Source: Clostridiales bacterium
GTDB taxonomy: Bacteria > Bacillota > Clostridia > Christensenellales > Aristaeellaceae
Direction of reading: 5' to 3'
Assembly: GCA_024684375.1 (NCBI GenBank)
Contig: JAIKWZ010000006.1
Span: forward strand, 124,001-188,000
Length of the DNA: 64,000 nt
In this document: positions 35,154 to 43,549 of the stretch, piece by piece
Layout of the letters: the number at the start of each line of letters is the position of its first letter
How positions within the stretch are numbered: the first letter of the stretch is position 1
Notes under the pieces: generated by a model
Database searches by the model: none
What the model was told of the DNA's origin: nothing
The model's input: only the letters and a program-made list of their open reading frames with translations
Translations under genes and position numbers: made by a program

Positions 35154-36716
35154 TTATTCGATTTCCGAGATAGCCCGCCGGACCTGTCCAGCGCCATCGT
35201 TCATCTGCTTAAACATGTGAATAACGCTCTTTCCCAGACCAATTTTCATCAGGTCTACGCCGAAGATGCTTTCGTCGCTCAGTATGCCGGGAAGAATATC
35301 GTCAGCCTTGGAGTTATCGCCAAACCTGACGCCATCAAGCCGCGTTTTCATCTCTTCCAGCCTGGGATCGGGAGAAACGGCCATTTCCTTGCCCGCGTCG
35401 TTCACGCCCATCAGATACCTGAGCCAGCCCGCTTCGACAAGAACGATGCCCTTGAGTGAGCTCAGGTCCATCCCCCGCTTGATGTATTCCTTTATCGTCT
35501 CGCCGAACCTTATTGAAAGCTTCTGGCTTGTGTCTGTGGCGATCCTTTGCGGAGTGTCGGGCAGGAAGCAGTTGGGCAGACGGGCAGTCAGCACTTCCTC
35601 AAGGAAGGTCTCAGGTTTCATGATGCCGGGATCCGTTACAACGGGGAGTCCTTCCTGATATCCGATACGGTAGACGAGCTTCTTAAGGTCGGAGTCATTC
35701 ATTTCCTTCCAGATAGTATCGTAATCCAGCAGGCAGCCGAACACCGCCAAACAGGTGTGCAGGGGATTTAAGCAAGTGGTGACTTTCATCCGCTCTACCT
35801 TTTCGACCGTCTCTCTGTCTGTAAAATAGATGCCTGCCTTGTCCAGCGGTACGCGGCCGTTTGGAAATGCGTCTTCAATGACAAGATATTCCTTCTCTTC
35901 CGCATTCACGAACGCAGAGGTATATGTATTCCTGGAAGTAACAATAAGTCCGGCATCTTCAAAACCGTCTTTCTCCAACAGACTCATGACGTTGCTGTCC
36001 GGGCGAGGAGTGATTTTATCGATCATGCTCCACGGGAAAGACACCTTTTCTTTCAGATATCCAATGAACCCCTCGTCAACATAGCCGTTTTCCAGCCATG
36101 ACCCAGCGACGTACATGACCGCGTTCTGGAGTTTTTCGCCGTTATGAGAGCAATTATCCATGCTGACCAGAGCGACGGGAAGCGCTCCGGAACGGTATCT
36201 CTTAAGCAGCAACTGCGTCAGATAGCCCATGAGCCCTTTGGCATCCTCCGGTCTGCCCTGAGCGTCCGCTTTGGCAAACGCGACAGAATAACCTTTCTCA
36301 GTGATCGTGAAGGACGCCATTTTAAGCGACGCGGAAGTAAAAATCTCTTCCATTCTGGCATCGTCCGCTATCGTCAGGCTCTCGGCCACGGAGGCGATGA
36401 CCTCTTTTTTTACACTTCCGGTGCCGATAAGCGTAACGCCAACGGAAAGATTATCAAACGGACGGTATGCTTTCTCGATTATCTCCGTGTCAAAGCCTTC
36501 AAATACGCTTATGCCTGTGTCGACTAAGCCCTGATTAAGCAGTCTCTGATCGACCGCGCCCAAGAACGCCCTGAAAATGTTGCCTGCGCCAAAATGCACC
36601 CACTCCGGTCTTGCCAAAGTGTTTGCACGAACTTTTTCGATATCATATTCGGGCAGTTGATAACCCCTTTCCCGCCACCAGGCGGTTTCCTTTATAGATT
36701 TGAGGTTGAGCTTCAT
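35154..36716 (-). CDS. Mannitol dehydrogenase-family oxidoreductase (fructuronate/tagaturonate reductase-like)
   Basis: A 520-residue NAD(P)-dependent long-chain polyol dehydrogenase. The nucleotide-binding VHFGAGNIFRAFLG motif (about 41-54) and the catalytic K-x-TTCLNPLHTCL segment are present. The family includes UxuB, UxaB and mannitol dehydrogenase. Given the tagaturonate epimerase at 50.7-52.1 kb, a hexuronate role (fructuronate to mannonate) is likely but not certain. GGAGG precedes the ATG. It has its own promoter and leads the gene string that continues to the Crp regulator. Confidence 0.85.
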   Translation of the reverse strand: MKLNLKSIKETAWWRERGYQLPEYDIEKVRANTLARPEWVHFGAGNIFRAFLGAVDQRLLNQGLVDTGISVFEGFDTEIIEKAYRPFDNLSVGVTLIGTGSVKKEVIASVAESLTIADDARMEEIFTSASLKMASFTITEKGYSVAFAKADAQGRPEDAKGLMGYLTQLLLKRYRSGALPVALVSMDNCSHNGEKLQNAVMYVAGSWLENGYVDEGFIGYLKEKVSFPWSMIDKITPRPDSNVMSLLEKDGFEDAGLIVTSRNTYTSAFVNAEEKEYLVIEDAFPNGRVPLDKAGIYFTDRETVEKVERMKVTTCLNPLHTCLAVFGCLLDYDTIWKEMNDSDLKKLVYRIGYQEGLPVVTDPGIMKPETFLEEVLTARLPNCFLPDTPQRIATDTSQKLSIRFGETIKEYIKRGMDLSSLKGIVLVEAGWLRYLMGVNDAGKEMAVSPDPRLEEMKTRLDGVRFGDNSKADDILPGILSDESIFGVDLMKIGLGKSVIHMFKQMNDGAGQVRRAISEIE

Positions 36717-36752
36717 GTTTCAGTTCCTCCGATACTCTATTTATTCATTTTC

Positions 36753-36781
36753 ATTATACTATATTCTTTATTAAGTTACAA
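36753..36781 (-). promoter_or_regulatory. Promoter of the mannitol-dehydrogenase/parAB gene string
   Basis: TTGTAA (36776-36781) and TATAAT (36753-36758) are 17 bases apart on the minus strand. Confidence 0.75.
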
Positions 36782-36796
36782 GCCCGCACCGACCAC

Positions 36797-36825
36797 TTGA
36801 ATTATATTCCTTTTAGTGGCATAAT
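36797..36825 (+). promoter_or_regulatory. Promoter of the RseC-like gene
   Basis: TTGAAT (36797-36802) and CATAAT (36820-36825) are 17 bases apart. Confidence 0.65.
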
Positions 36826-36847
36826 TATTCTAAAAGAGGTGCTGAAA

Positions 36848-37249
36848 ATGACCAGAGAAGGGATCGTAGTCAAAACGCCCCAGGGGCTTATGGCGCAGGT
36901 AAAACGTCAGGAAGCGTGTCTCACCTGTCGCGCCTGTGAATTTGGGCGCACTGAAGAAATAACATACCCTCTGCCGGAAGGAAACTACAATGTGGGAGAC
37001 ACGGTTGATATCACGCTCCCTGATAAAAGGCTGTTTTCTGCGTCACTGCTTGCTTACGGCGTCCCTCTTGTGTTTTTGATCGCAGGACTGTGCTTGGGTT
37101 ATCTAATAAGCAGCAACGAGCTTGTCCAAACCCTGCTGGCGCTGCTTTTTGGAGGAGCAGGCGCGCTGATATTGCTGGCAAGCGAAAAAAAGCGCCGGAA
37201 GACCCGGCGCTACAGATGCACAGTATCAAAGGCAGATTCAGCTAAATGA
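36848..37249 (+). CDS. RseC/MucC-family membrane protein
   Basis: A 133-residue protein. An N-terminal soluble part has a Cys cluster C24-x2-C27-x2-C30, followed by a VGDTVDITLPDK strand and two membrane helices (about 63-110). RseC proteins are linked to RsxABCDGE/Rnf electron transfer and SoxR reduction; no rnf genes are in this window. The start ATG 36848 follows AGAGGT. The last 8 bases overlap the end of the convergent DprA-like gene. Confidence 0.82.
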   Translation: MTREGIVVKTPQGLMAQVKRQEACLTCRACEFGRTEEITYPLPEGNYNVGDTVDITLPDKRLFSASLLAYGVPLVFLIAGLCLGYLISSNELVQTLLALLFGGAGALILLASEKKRRKTRRYRCTVSKADSAK

Positions 37250-38198
37250 AACTGAGCTGGTTATATTCGTCCAGCCTGCTCCACTTTTCGCTGGAAGCCT
37301 CAACGGGGAACTTTCCAATATCGGCGACCTGCTTGAAGCCTTTTGAAAGAAGGGCATCATTCATCTCGCATTCAGGGCTTTTGAGCGTATAAAGCTCCTC
37401 ACAGAGCCTGAGCTTTGCAGCTTCCTGTTCGCCCCTTTTCAAGTCGGTAGAAAGCACGAATGCAGCCTGAGAGAGCGCAAAAAGCGTGCGTGTCCGCAAA
37501 GCGGTATTCCCTGCATCATACTGCCGGTCCGGATGGCAAAGACTGATAATAAGGTCATATTCAGGCTCTGCAGCCGCCTGCGATCTCATCTCGCTTTCGC
37601 AAGCGCTTATACCCGCCTGCGCAAGCAGCACCGTCCTTCCGGACACTTCATGCATTTCTTTTAGCGCATACCTGCTCGCGCCCGGCTCGTCCTGACCTAT
37701 CAGTCCAAAACCGCATTTCACAAGCTTTTGCACAAACGCTTTTAGACCCTGCTTCAGCGAGTCGCTGGTTTTCACACCGCCCATTCCGTTTATGCCAATA
37801 TTCAGTCCTTTCAGCAGTTCAGCATTTCCCTTTGTGAACAGCACGGGGCAGTTATATAGGCCCATCGAGCGGATCAGTCTTGAAGGATAGTCTCTTCCAA
37901 ATGGGGTCACTATATCGATTTCTCTTGAAATGCAATCCTCGATCAGTTTTGCCAGCGGCATGTTCCTGTCCAGAAGCAGCCGGATCCTGTAAGCTTCATC
38001 GCTGCCAATATTGAACAGTCTCATCAGTTGGATCTCTTCAAGACCTATCAGCTGCCCTATGCCCCTGTCATCGTTGATATCCAGCCTGCCGGCCAAAAGC
38101 GCGACCTCATGGGAGGACAGCGGGCGAACGCTTTCCTCCCCCGCTGAAAGCGGAAGAGTCAAAAGCATGTATGCGTACGCCTTATCGTTATGCTGCAT
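37242..38198 (-). CDS. Divergent DprA-like protein
   Basis: A 318-residue protein whose middle part looks like the DprA/Smf Rossmann fold: DYPSRLIRSMGLYNCPVLFTKGN leads into NIGINGMGGVKTSDS, where canonical DprA has a G-S/A-R motif. Here the loop reads GINGMGG, so the DNA-binding Arg is lost. The N-terminal part has a helix-hairpin-helix-like region. It is unlikely to be the true transformation DprA. It ends the hydrogenase-sensor operon, 11 bases after the PHP gene. The function is unknown. Confidence 0.6.
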   Translation of the reverse strand: MQHNDKAYAYMLLTLPLSAGEESVRPLSSHEVALLAGRLDINDDRGIGQLIGLEEIQLMRLFNIGSDEAYRIRLLLDRNMPLAKLIEDCISREIDIVTPFGRDYPSRLIRSMGLYNCPVLFTKGNAELLKGLNIGINGMGGVKTSDSLKQGLKAFVQKLVKCGFGLIGQDEPGASRYALKEMHEVSGRTVLLAQAGISACESEMRSQAAAEPEYDLIISLCHPDRQYDAGNTALRTRTLFALSQAAFVLSTDLKRGEQEAAKLRLCEELYTLKSPECEMNDALLSKGFKQVADIGKFPVEASSEKWSRLDEYNQLSFI

Positions 38199-38209
38199 CC
38201 GATCCTCCT

Positions 38210-38905
38210 CTAAGCCAGTATATAATCGAAAAACGCTTCCGGAGTTGGCTTGTCAAGCTCCAGAAACTCTTCCCTTTCAAATATGTTCTCAAGATAATGC
38301 GCATCGGAAGAATGCAGGTGTTTTACCTCCGGCAACCCCTTATGCGGCAATGGAAGCCCCTTAGTGACCTCCAGGGCTTTGAAATCCAGTTCCGCGGAAA
38401 CGAAGCCCAGCGCCTGAAGCAGACCGTTCGCGCCTCTGTTTATGTGGGCAGGGACAGCGATGCCCCCCCTGCCTGAGATCTCGCAGAACAGCTCGTCTAT
38501 ACTCAGATCAAGAGCTGTAATCAAAAGTCTTTCCTCTTCAGAGATGATTTCGTCATCCTCGTTCATGTAAGCCTGGATCCCGAAAAGCTTTGGCTTATTT
38601 TTAATCGGCGGCAGATGCGGATAGATATATTTTGAAAAATCCACCGCTTCCTCCACCGTTCTGAAGTAGGCCAGCATATGCGCTTCTTCCCTGGTCGTCA
38701 CCTCTAATCCCGGCAGCAGCGAGACCCCCACATAGTCCGCCACTTTTTGAATTACCGGCAGCTGCATCGCTGTATTGTGGTCCGTCACCGCTATCATGTC
38801 AAGCCCCTTGAGCTTGCACATGTTGATTATGTTGTTGGGCGTCATGTCCATATCTCCGCAGGGAGACAGGCACGAATGCATATGCAGGTCTACGGCAAAT
38901 TTCAT
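38210..38905 (-). CDS. PHP-domain phosphoesterase
   Basis: A 231-residue PHP protein. Metal ligands are in DLHMHSCLSPCGD (H8, H10), MIAVTDHNT, LLPGLEVTTREEAH, GIAVPAHINR and HLHSSDAHYLE. PHP proteins of this type are regularly found beside sensory [FeFe] hydrogenases, as here: the gene abuts the DRTGG gene with no gap. It may hydrolyse a signalling nucleotide or phosphoprotein in that pathway, an inference from context. Confidence 0.88.
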   Translation of the reverse strand: MKFAVDLHMHSCLSPCGDMDMTPNNIINMCKLKGLDMIAVTDHNTAMQLPVIQKVADYVGVSLLPGLEVTTREEAHMLAYFRTVEEAVDFSKYIYPHLPPIKNKPKLFGIQAYMNEDDEIISEEERLLITALDLSIDELFCEISGRGGIAVPAHINRGANGLLQALGFVSAELDFKALEVTKGLPLPHKGLPEVKHLHSSDAHYLENIFEREEFLELDKPTPEAFFDYILA

Positions 38906-39244
38906 TCAGGAAGCCTCTATGCCCGCCTGAGTCATTTTCCCGCAGACCCTGTAGGCGTCAAGCTTTGTGCCCAGCACCGCGATCCCTTCCTCCGCGGCCT
39001 TATCCAGCACATCCTGTTCAACGGCAATGCCCTCCGGAATTATCACGCAGCTCATTTCATGCAGGCTTGCCACGGCAATAACGTTCATATGCGTCTGGAC
39101 CGTTATCCAGGCCATGCCGTCAGAACCGTGTGCCATTACCCAAGACAGCAGGTCGCAGGCGTAGCCGCACTTGACCTCGTTTTCTCCTGCCGCTGCGTTA
39201 AGCAGCGTAGCATCTATAAGCTTTGCAAGCTCGTTAACTGTCAT
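38906..39244 (-). CDS. DRTGG-domain protein (downstream copy)
   Basis: A 112-residue single DRTGG-type domain: VKCGYACDLLSWVMAHGSD, then ITVQTHMNVIAVASL and the closing GIAVLGTKLDAYRVCGKM. It is a paralogue of the protein at 41002-41358. Such domains occur in pairs around sensory hydrogenases and are thought to bind nucleotides or act as adaptors. It sits 11 bases after the hydrogenase gene. Confidence 0.8.
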   Translation of the reverse strand: MTVNELAKLIDATLLNAAAGENEVKCGYACDLLSWVMAHGSDGMAWITVQTHMNVIAVASLHEMSCVIIPEGIAVEQDVLDKAAEEGIAVLGTKLDAYRVCGKMTQAGIEAS

Positions 39245-39255
39245 ATTCTTATCTC

Positions 39256-40572
39256 CTATTCTCTGGTTAGTTCGCTGATCTCTACCATCTGCTTTGCCAT
39301 TTCGCTCACTCTGGCTTTAAGAAGGAAAAGGCAGTCCATCTCTTTGGCATAGCCGCCCACAATGTCCTCCGCCAGCGCCTGGCAGGTCGGAGAACCGCAG
39401 GAGCCGCAGTCCAGTCCCGGCAGTTTTTTCCGGATCTCCTCGATTTTGTCGAGCTTCTTCACCGCGGCGGCAAAGTCGCTGTCCAGTTTCATTGCCTCGA
39501 TCTGGCGTATAGGCGTGTCAAAACATACGTCGTCACCAAGTTCCCTGACGTCATCAAGGCTTACCGCGTCAGAGACCTTGACCTTGGGAAGATTGACTAC
39601 CAGCTGGCGTATCCGGTTGCGGGCTATGTACATGTTCTCAAACACTATCGGTCCGCCCACACATCCGCCTTCGCACGCAAGTCCTTCAAAGTACTTGAGT
39701 TCAGGCAGCCGGTCGTTCTCTATCTGCTCGAGCACACGGCTCACATTCTCGATGCCGTCCACAGCCAGCGCCTCTTCTTCTTCGATAGCCAGAGCCTCGC
39801 CGCCCGTTCTGGCCCAACCAATGCCAAGGCCTGTACAGGGATGAGGTTCTATCTCATCCTGCCCGTCACTTTTTATGCGCCTGAGCTGGCTGGACAGAAG
39901 CCCGTAGATCTCGAGTATGGAGATAGCCCCGTCGACCGCGCTTTTGGTATGGCCGATAGGCTTTCTGATCGCCGTCGCCTTTGCGGCGCAGGGAGTGATG
40001 AAAAAACAGCCCACCTCGTCCGGTTTTGCTCCGGTACGCCGACAAAATTCGGCTCTTGCCCTGGTCGCCGCGAGCTCCATCGGGCTCCTGACGTCAACAA
40101 CGTTGTCTATCAGCTCGGGAAACCGTACCTGAATGAGCCTCAAAACTGCCGGACACGCAGAGGAGATAAGCGGTTTAGGGCAGGATGGGCTTTTAAGCTT
40201 TTCCATTATGGCTCTTGACGCCAGATCTGCGCCTACCGCCACGTCGAACACGTCGTTAAAACCCATGCGAAGCAGGCCCCTCGTGATAGACGTAATGTCG
40301 TCTATGCGTTTAAACTGACCGTACAGCGCCGGCGCCGGCAAAGCGATCTTGTATTTAAATCGGTTTATGCTGCTTAATGGGTCTGTCACGGCTATTTTCG
40401 CGTGCTGCTTGCACACGCGAATGCATTCGCCGCAGTCTATGCAAAGCTCATCTATAATAGTGGCTTTGCCTTTTCGAATGCGGATCGCCTCTGTTGGACA
40501 GCGTTTGAGGCAGCCGGTGCAGCCAACGCACTTGCCCTTATCCAAACGCACGGAATGGAGCGTCGTAGCCAT
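39256..40572 (-). CDS. Sensory-type [FeFe] hydrogenase-like iron-sulfur protein
   Basis: A 438-residue protein. Residues 15-54 hold two [4Fe-4S] ferredoxin clusters (C15/18/21/25 and C44/47/50/54). The H-cluster domain has C140 (SSACPA), C195 (ITPCAAK) and C300/C304 (ACEGGCVGG). Ala139 replaces the proton-transfer Cys of catalytic enzymes, as reported for the Thermotoga maritima sensor HydS. A C-terminal [4Fe-4S] domain has C389/392/397/414. No PAS domain follows, unlike many group C proteins. It is cytosolic and probably senses H2 or redox state, passing the signal through the HATPase and DRTGG partners in the same operon. Confidence 0.88.
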   Translation of the reverse strand: MATTLHSVRLDKGKCVGCTGCLKRCPTEAIRIRKGKATIIDELCIDCGECIRVCKQHAKIAVTDPLSSINRFKYKIALPAPALYGQFKRIDDITSITRGLLRMGFNDVFDVAVGADLASRAIMEKLKSPSCPKPLISSACPAVLRLIQVRFPELIDNVVDVRSPMELAATRARAEFCRRTGAKPDEVGCFFITPCAAKATAIRKPIGHTKSAVDGAISILEIYGLLSSQLRRIKSDGQDEIEPHPCTGLGIGWARTGGEALAIEEEEALAVDGIENVSRVLEQIENDRLPELKYFEGLACEGGCVGGPIVFENMYIARNRIRQLVVNLPKVKVSDAVSLDDVRELGDDVCFDTPIRQIEAMKLDSDFAAAVKKLDKIEEIRKKLPGLDCGSCGSPTCQALAEDIVGGYAKEMDCLFLLKARVSEMAKQMVEISELTRE

Positions 40573-40573
40573 A

Positions 40574-41005
40574 TCAGGCCTCCTGTTTAAGGTTGAATAT
40601 CATCTCAATCAGTGTGCCTTCGCCCACCTTGGACTCGATCCTGAACTTATCCGCGTTCCTGGCCATATTCGCAAGCCCCATGCCTGCGCCGAAACCCATC
40701 ATACGCACATCGTCGCTGGCAGTGGAATAACCTTCGCTCATAGCCAGCTCTATGTCAGGGATCCCGGGCCCCACGTCTTTGGAGATCAACACGATATCTT
40801 CGGGATTGACCTCAAGAGAAAGGCTGCCGCCTTCGGAATGGATCACAAGATTTATTTCCGCTTCGTAGCATGCTATGGACAGTCGCCTGACAACACCCGC
40901 GTCTACGCCCAGTTTTTTCAGAATGCGCTTTATCTGAGCAGACGCTTCTCCGGCGGTAACGAAATCCATTTTTACTACAGGAAATTCTTCTTTAAGTATG
41001 CTCAT
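40574..41005 (-). CDS. HATPase_c anti-sigma/serine-kinase-like protein
   Basis: A 143-residue GHKL-ATPase domain of the RsbW/SpoIIAB type. The N-box is CYEAEINLVIHS, the G1 box DVGPGIPDIELAM and the G2 box GFGAGMGLANMARNAD. It has no transmembrane or dimerisation domain of a histidine kinase. It overlaps the upstream DRTGG gene (ATGA) and precedes the hydrogenase gene by one base, so it is probably the signalling output of the H2 sensor, acting on an unknown partner. Confidence 0.85.
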   Translation of the reverse strand: MSILKEEFPVVKMDFVTAGEASAQIKRILKKLGVDAGVVRRLSIACYEAEINLVIHSEGGSLSLEVNPEDIVLISKDVGPGIPDIELAMSEGYSTASDDVRMMGFGAGMGLANMARNADKFRIESKVGEGTLIEMIFNLKQEA

Positions 41006-41358
41006 GCTTTGTCCTTTGTGCCGCCTACCAGGCCGCCGGAGTAAAGCTTGCCGCTTGCTACGAAAAGTGTCAGCTCGGTGCCCAGCACGCTGATACCGTT
41101 TTCGTTGGCCATCTCCAATGCCTCGGCGGAAGGAAGCTTGCCGCGGGTGAATACCACAGCCCTGATGTCAAGCATATCACAGGTGCGCATAACCTGCGCG
41201 TTGACAAGTCCCGTGAGCAGTACCATGTGCTCCTTAGGGAACGCCAGCACGTCGCTCATCATGTCGCTGGAACAGGCGCATTTGACGTCGAGATCCAGGT
41301 CGACAAAGCTGCTCAGCGGCTTGGCTGAGAGGATTTCCATTACGTTTCCGAGCTTCAT
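41002..41358 (-). CDS. DRTGG-domain protein (upstream copy)
   Basis: A 118-residue DRTGG-type protein, first gene of the hydrogenase-sensor operon. It has VKCACSSDMMSDVLAF, LLTGLVNAQVMRTCDML and NGISVLGTELTLFVASGKLY, parallel to the copy at 38906. ATG 41358 is the likely start, twelve bases after AAGGAGAT; the frame stays open upstream but without a ribosome site. It overlaps the HATPase gene by 4 bases. Confidence 0.8.
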   Translation of the reverse strand: MKLGNVMEILSAKPLSSFVDLDLDVKCACSSDMMSDVLAFPKEHMVLLTGLVNAQVMRTCDMLDIRAVVFTRGKLPSAEALEMANENGISVLGTELTLFVASGKLYSGGLVGGTKDKA

Positions 41359-41397
41359 TTTACACGCATATCTCCTTTGCTGTCTTAACCATATAGT

Positions 41398-41426
41398 ATT
41401 ATAACACATTAAACCGGATAGTTCAA
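41398..41426 (-). promoter_or_regulatory. Promoter of the hydrogenase-sensor operon
   Basis: TTGAAC (41421-41426) and TATAAT (41398-41403) lie 17 bases apart on the minus strand, with an extended TGT before the -10. Confidence 0.8.
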
Positions 41427-41467
41427 CATGCGGTCCAATCTATCTTCTTATCCATTCCAAATCCTCC

Positions 41468-41499
41468 AAATGAATTTTTATCATCTGCAAAATTCATTT
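41468..41499. repeat. 11-bp inverted repeat upstream of the oligopeptide operon
   Basis: AAATGAATTTT (41468-41478) and its complement (41489-41499) flank a 10-base spacer, about 80 bases before the solute-binding-protein promoter. The spacing suits a dimeric regulator. Confidence 0.5.
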
Positions 41500-41577
41500 T
41501 CGGGTTAATTCAGTATATAATAGTTTTCGAAAATAAAATTTAACAGAATATACTCATTCATTTTTGACAACTTGTGT

Positions 41578-41583
41578 TATAAT
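41578..41583 (+). promoter_or_regulatory. Extended -10 promoter of the family-5 binding protein
   Basis: TGTTATAAT with TATAAT at 41578-41583. A TTGACA at 41564-41569 is only 8 bases away and cannot be the -35. The direct repeats CATTCATTT flank the site. Confidence 0.55.
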
Positions 41584-41615
41584 GAGTTCATTCATTTGTA
41601 CAAGGAGGGAATCGC

Positions 41616-43478
41616 ATGAAAAAGCTGCTTAGCCTTATGCTTTGCCTTTGTATCGCCATATGCGGCCTCGCTTTCGCTTCTGCGGAAAGCGATCCTGTCG
41701 TTTACAGAACTCTGTACTCGGGCGAGATCGGCACGCTCAACTATCTTACCACGTCGACCACCAACGATTACACGCTTTCTGCCAACGTGATCGACACCCT
41801 GATCGAGCATGACCGTTACGGCAACCTGGTGCCCTGTCTTGCTGAAGACTGGTCTACCAGTGAAGATGGCCTCACCTGGACTTTTACCCTGCGCAAGGGT
41901 GTGAAATGGGTCACCAGCACCGGTGAATACTACGCCGACGTCACAGCGAATGATTTCGTCACTTCGGCAGAGTACATTCTTAATGCCCAGCACGCTTCCT
42001 CGACAGCATCCATCCTTCGCGACTATATCGTAGGCGCCAGGGAATACTATAAGTCGACCTCTTCTCCAAAAGAAGGCGAAGAAGCTCCCGCTCCGATGGA
42101 TTTTGCCGATGTCGGCGTTAAGGCGCTGGACGATTACACCATCGCCTACACCACAAAAGAGCCATGCCCCTATTTCCTGACCATGCTGGATTACATCTGC
42201 TACATGCCTGTGAACGCAAAATTCCTCGCGGAAAAAGGCGACGATTTCGGTGTGGCTACCAGCGAGACCAATCTGCTCTATTGCGGTCCGTACATCCTGA
42301 CCGAGCTTAAGCCCCAGGAGAAGCGTGTATATACCAAAAACGAAAGCTACTGGGATAAGGACAACGTGTTTATCGACGTGATCGAGCAGACCTATAACAG
42401 CCAGGCCAGCATCATTGCCCCCGCCATGTACCTCAAGGGCGAGATCGACGCCGCCGACATAGATTCCAAGCTCGCTTCTGAGTGGCTCGCAGACCCTGAG
42501 ACGGCGGACATGATCCACCCGGTGCGCCAGTTCGGTCAGTTCAGCTATTTCTGGGCCTTCAACTTTGATCCCAACTTCGACGAAGAATATGAGCCCGACA
42601 ACTGGAAGATCGCTGTTAATAACGAAGCTTTCCGTCTCTCCATTTCATACGCCTTTGACCGTGTTAAAGCCAAGACGGTCATCGAGCCTGAAAACCCCGA
42701 AGATCTGCTGTGGACTACCATAATGCCCCAGGGCATCTGCGTGATCGACGGAACAGACTACACCGAACTGGGTGAGTTTGACGACATCATCACCGATCCC
42801 AACATTGACCTGGCGCTGTTCTACAAAGCAAAGGCCGTTGAAGAGCTGACCGCACTGGGTGCCACCTTCCCCATCAAGGTGCTCAACAGTTATATCTCCT
42901 CTTCGACCTCCCAGGCTGACGAGTGCGTAGTCGTCAAGCAGCAGCTGGAAGAAGTACTTGGAACTGATTACATCGAAGTGATCAACTATCCCGGCCCCGC
43001 CAACAACTTCCTGTCTGCCATCCGCCGTACGGGCAAATATGGTTTCATGCGCTGCAACTGGGGTCTGGATTTTGACGACCCGATCAACCTGACAGAGCCC
43101 TTCAAAGAGGATAACAACTACAACTTCTTTATCAATGCCACTGATCCCGCGCTTATGAACGAGGACGGCGTTCTGGAGTATTATGTTCTCGTGAATGCAG
43201 CCAAAGCTATGCCCGGCAGCGACATGGCGGCAAGATATAAGGCCTTTGCTCAGGCTGAAGCTTACCTCATCAACCATGCCATAGTGATCCCCTACGGTTC
43301 CAACACCGGCGGGTATACTGCCAGCCGCCTGAATCCCTTTGAAGGTCAGTTCGGTGCCACGGGCCTTGCGTCCTGCCGCTTCAAGGGTCAGCATCTTCTG
43401 GACAAACCCATGTCCACTGACGAGTATTTCGACGCTTACGACCAGTGGCTCGAGGAGAGAGCTGCTTTGGCCAAATAA
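41616..43478 (+). CDS. ABC peptide/nickel-type solute-binding protein (family 5)
   Basis: A 620-residue binding protein of the OppA/DppA superfamily. Signal peptide 1-22 ends ASA|ES with no lipobox cysteine. Family marks are YNVVFTL-like GLTWTFTLRKGVKW, VTANDFVTSAEYIL, YTKNESYWDKDNVF and LSYAFDR-like LSISYAFDRVKAK. It is longer than most OppA (about 540). AAGGAGGG precedes the ATG. It captures peptides or other amines and hands them to the two permeases downstream; a GC-rich hairpin between them probably raises its level relative to the permeases. Confidence 0.92.
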   Translation: MKKLLSLMLCLCIAICGLAFASAESDPVVYRTLYSGEIGTLNYLTTSTTNDYTLSANVIDTLIEHDRYGNLVPCLAEDWSTSEDGLTWTFTLRKGVKWVTSTGEYYADVTANDFVTSAEYILNAQHASSTASILRDYIVGAREYYKSTSSPKEGEEAPAPMDFADVGVKALDDYTIAYTTKEPCPYFLTMLDYICYMPVNAKFLAEKGDDFGVATSETNLLYCGPYILTELKPQEKRVYTKNESYWDKDNVFIDVIEQTYNSQASIIAPAMYLKGEIDAADIDSKLASEWLADPETADMIHPVRQFGQFSYFWAFNFDPNFDEEYEPDNWKIAVNNEAFRLSISYAFDRVKAKTVIEPENPEDLLWTTIMPQGICVIDGTDYTELGEFDDIITDPNIDLALFYKAKAVEELTALGATFPIKVLNSYISSSTSQADECVVVKQQLEEVLGTDYIEVINYPGPANNFLSAIRRTGKYGFMRCNWGLDFDDPINLTEPFKEDNNYNFFINATDPALMNEDGVLEYYVLVNAAKAMPGSDMAARYKAFAQAEAYLINHAIVIPYGSNTGGYTASRLNPFEGQFGATGLASCRFKGQHLLDKPMSTDEYFDAYDQWLEERAALAK

Positions 43479-43493
43479 ACCCTTTCCCCTTTT

Positions 43494-43519
43494 GCGGGGG
43501 CGGCAGAAGCCGTCCCCGC
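43494..43519 (+). terminator. Intergenic hairpin between binding protein and permease
   Basis: An 11-base-pair GC stem (43494-43504 with 43509-43519) and a 4-base loop, without a T-run. It is probably an mRNA processing or stability element, not a full terminator. Confidence 0.6.
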
Positions 43520-43549
43520 ATACGCATAAAAGACATTATCAGGAGTTTC

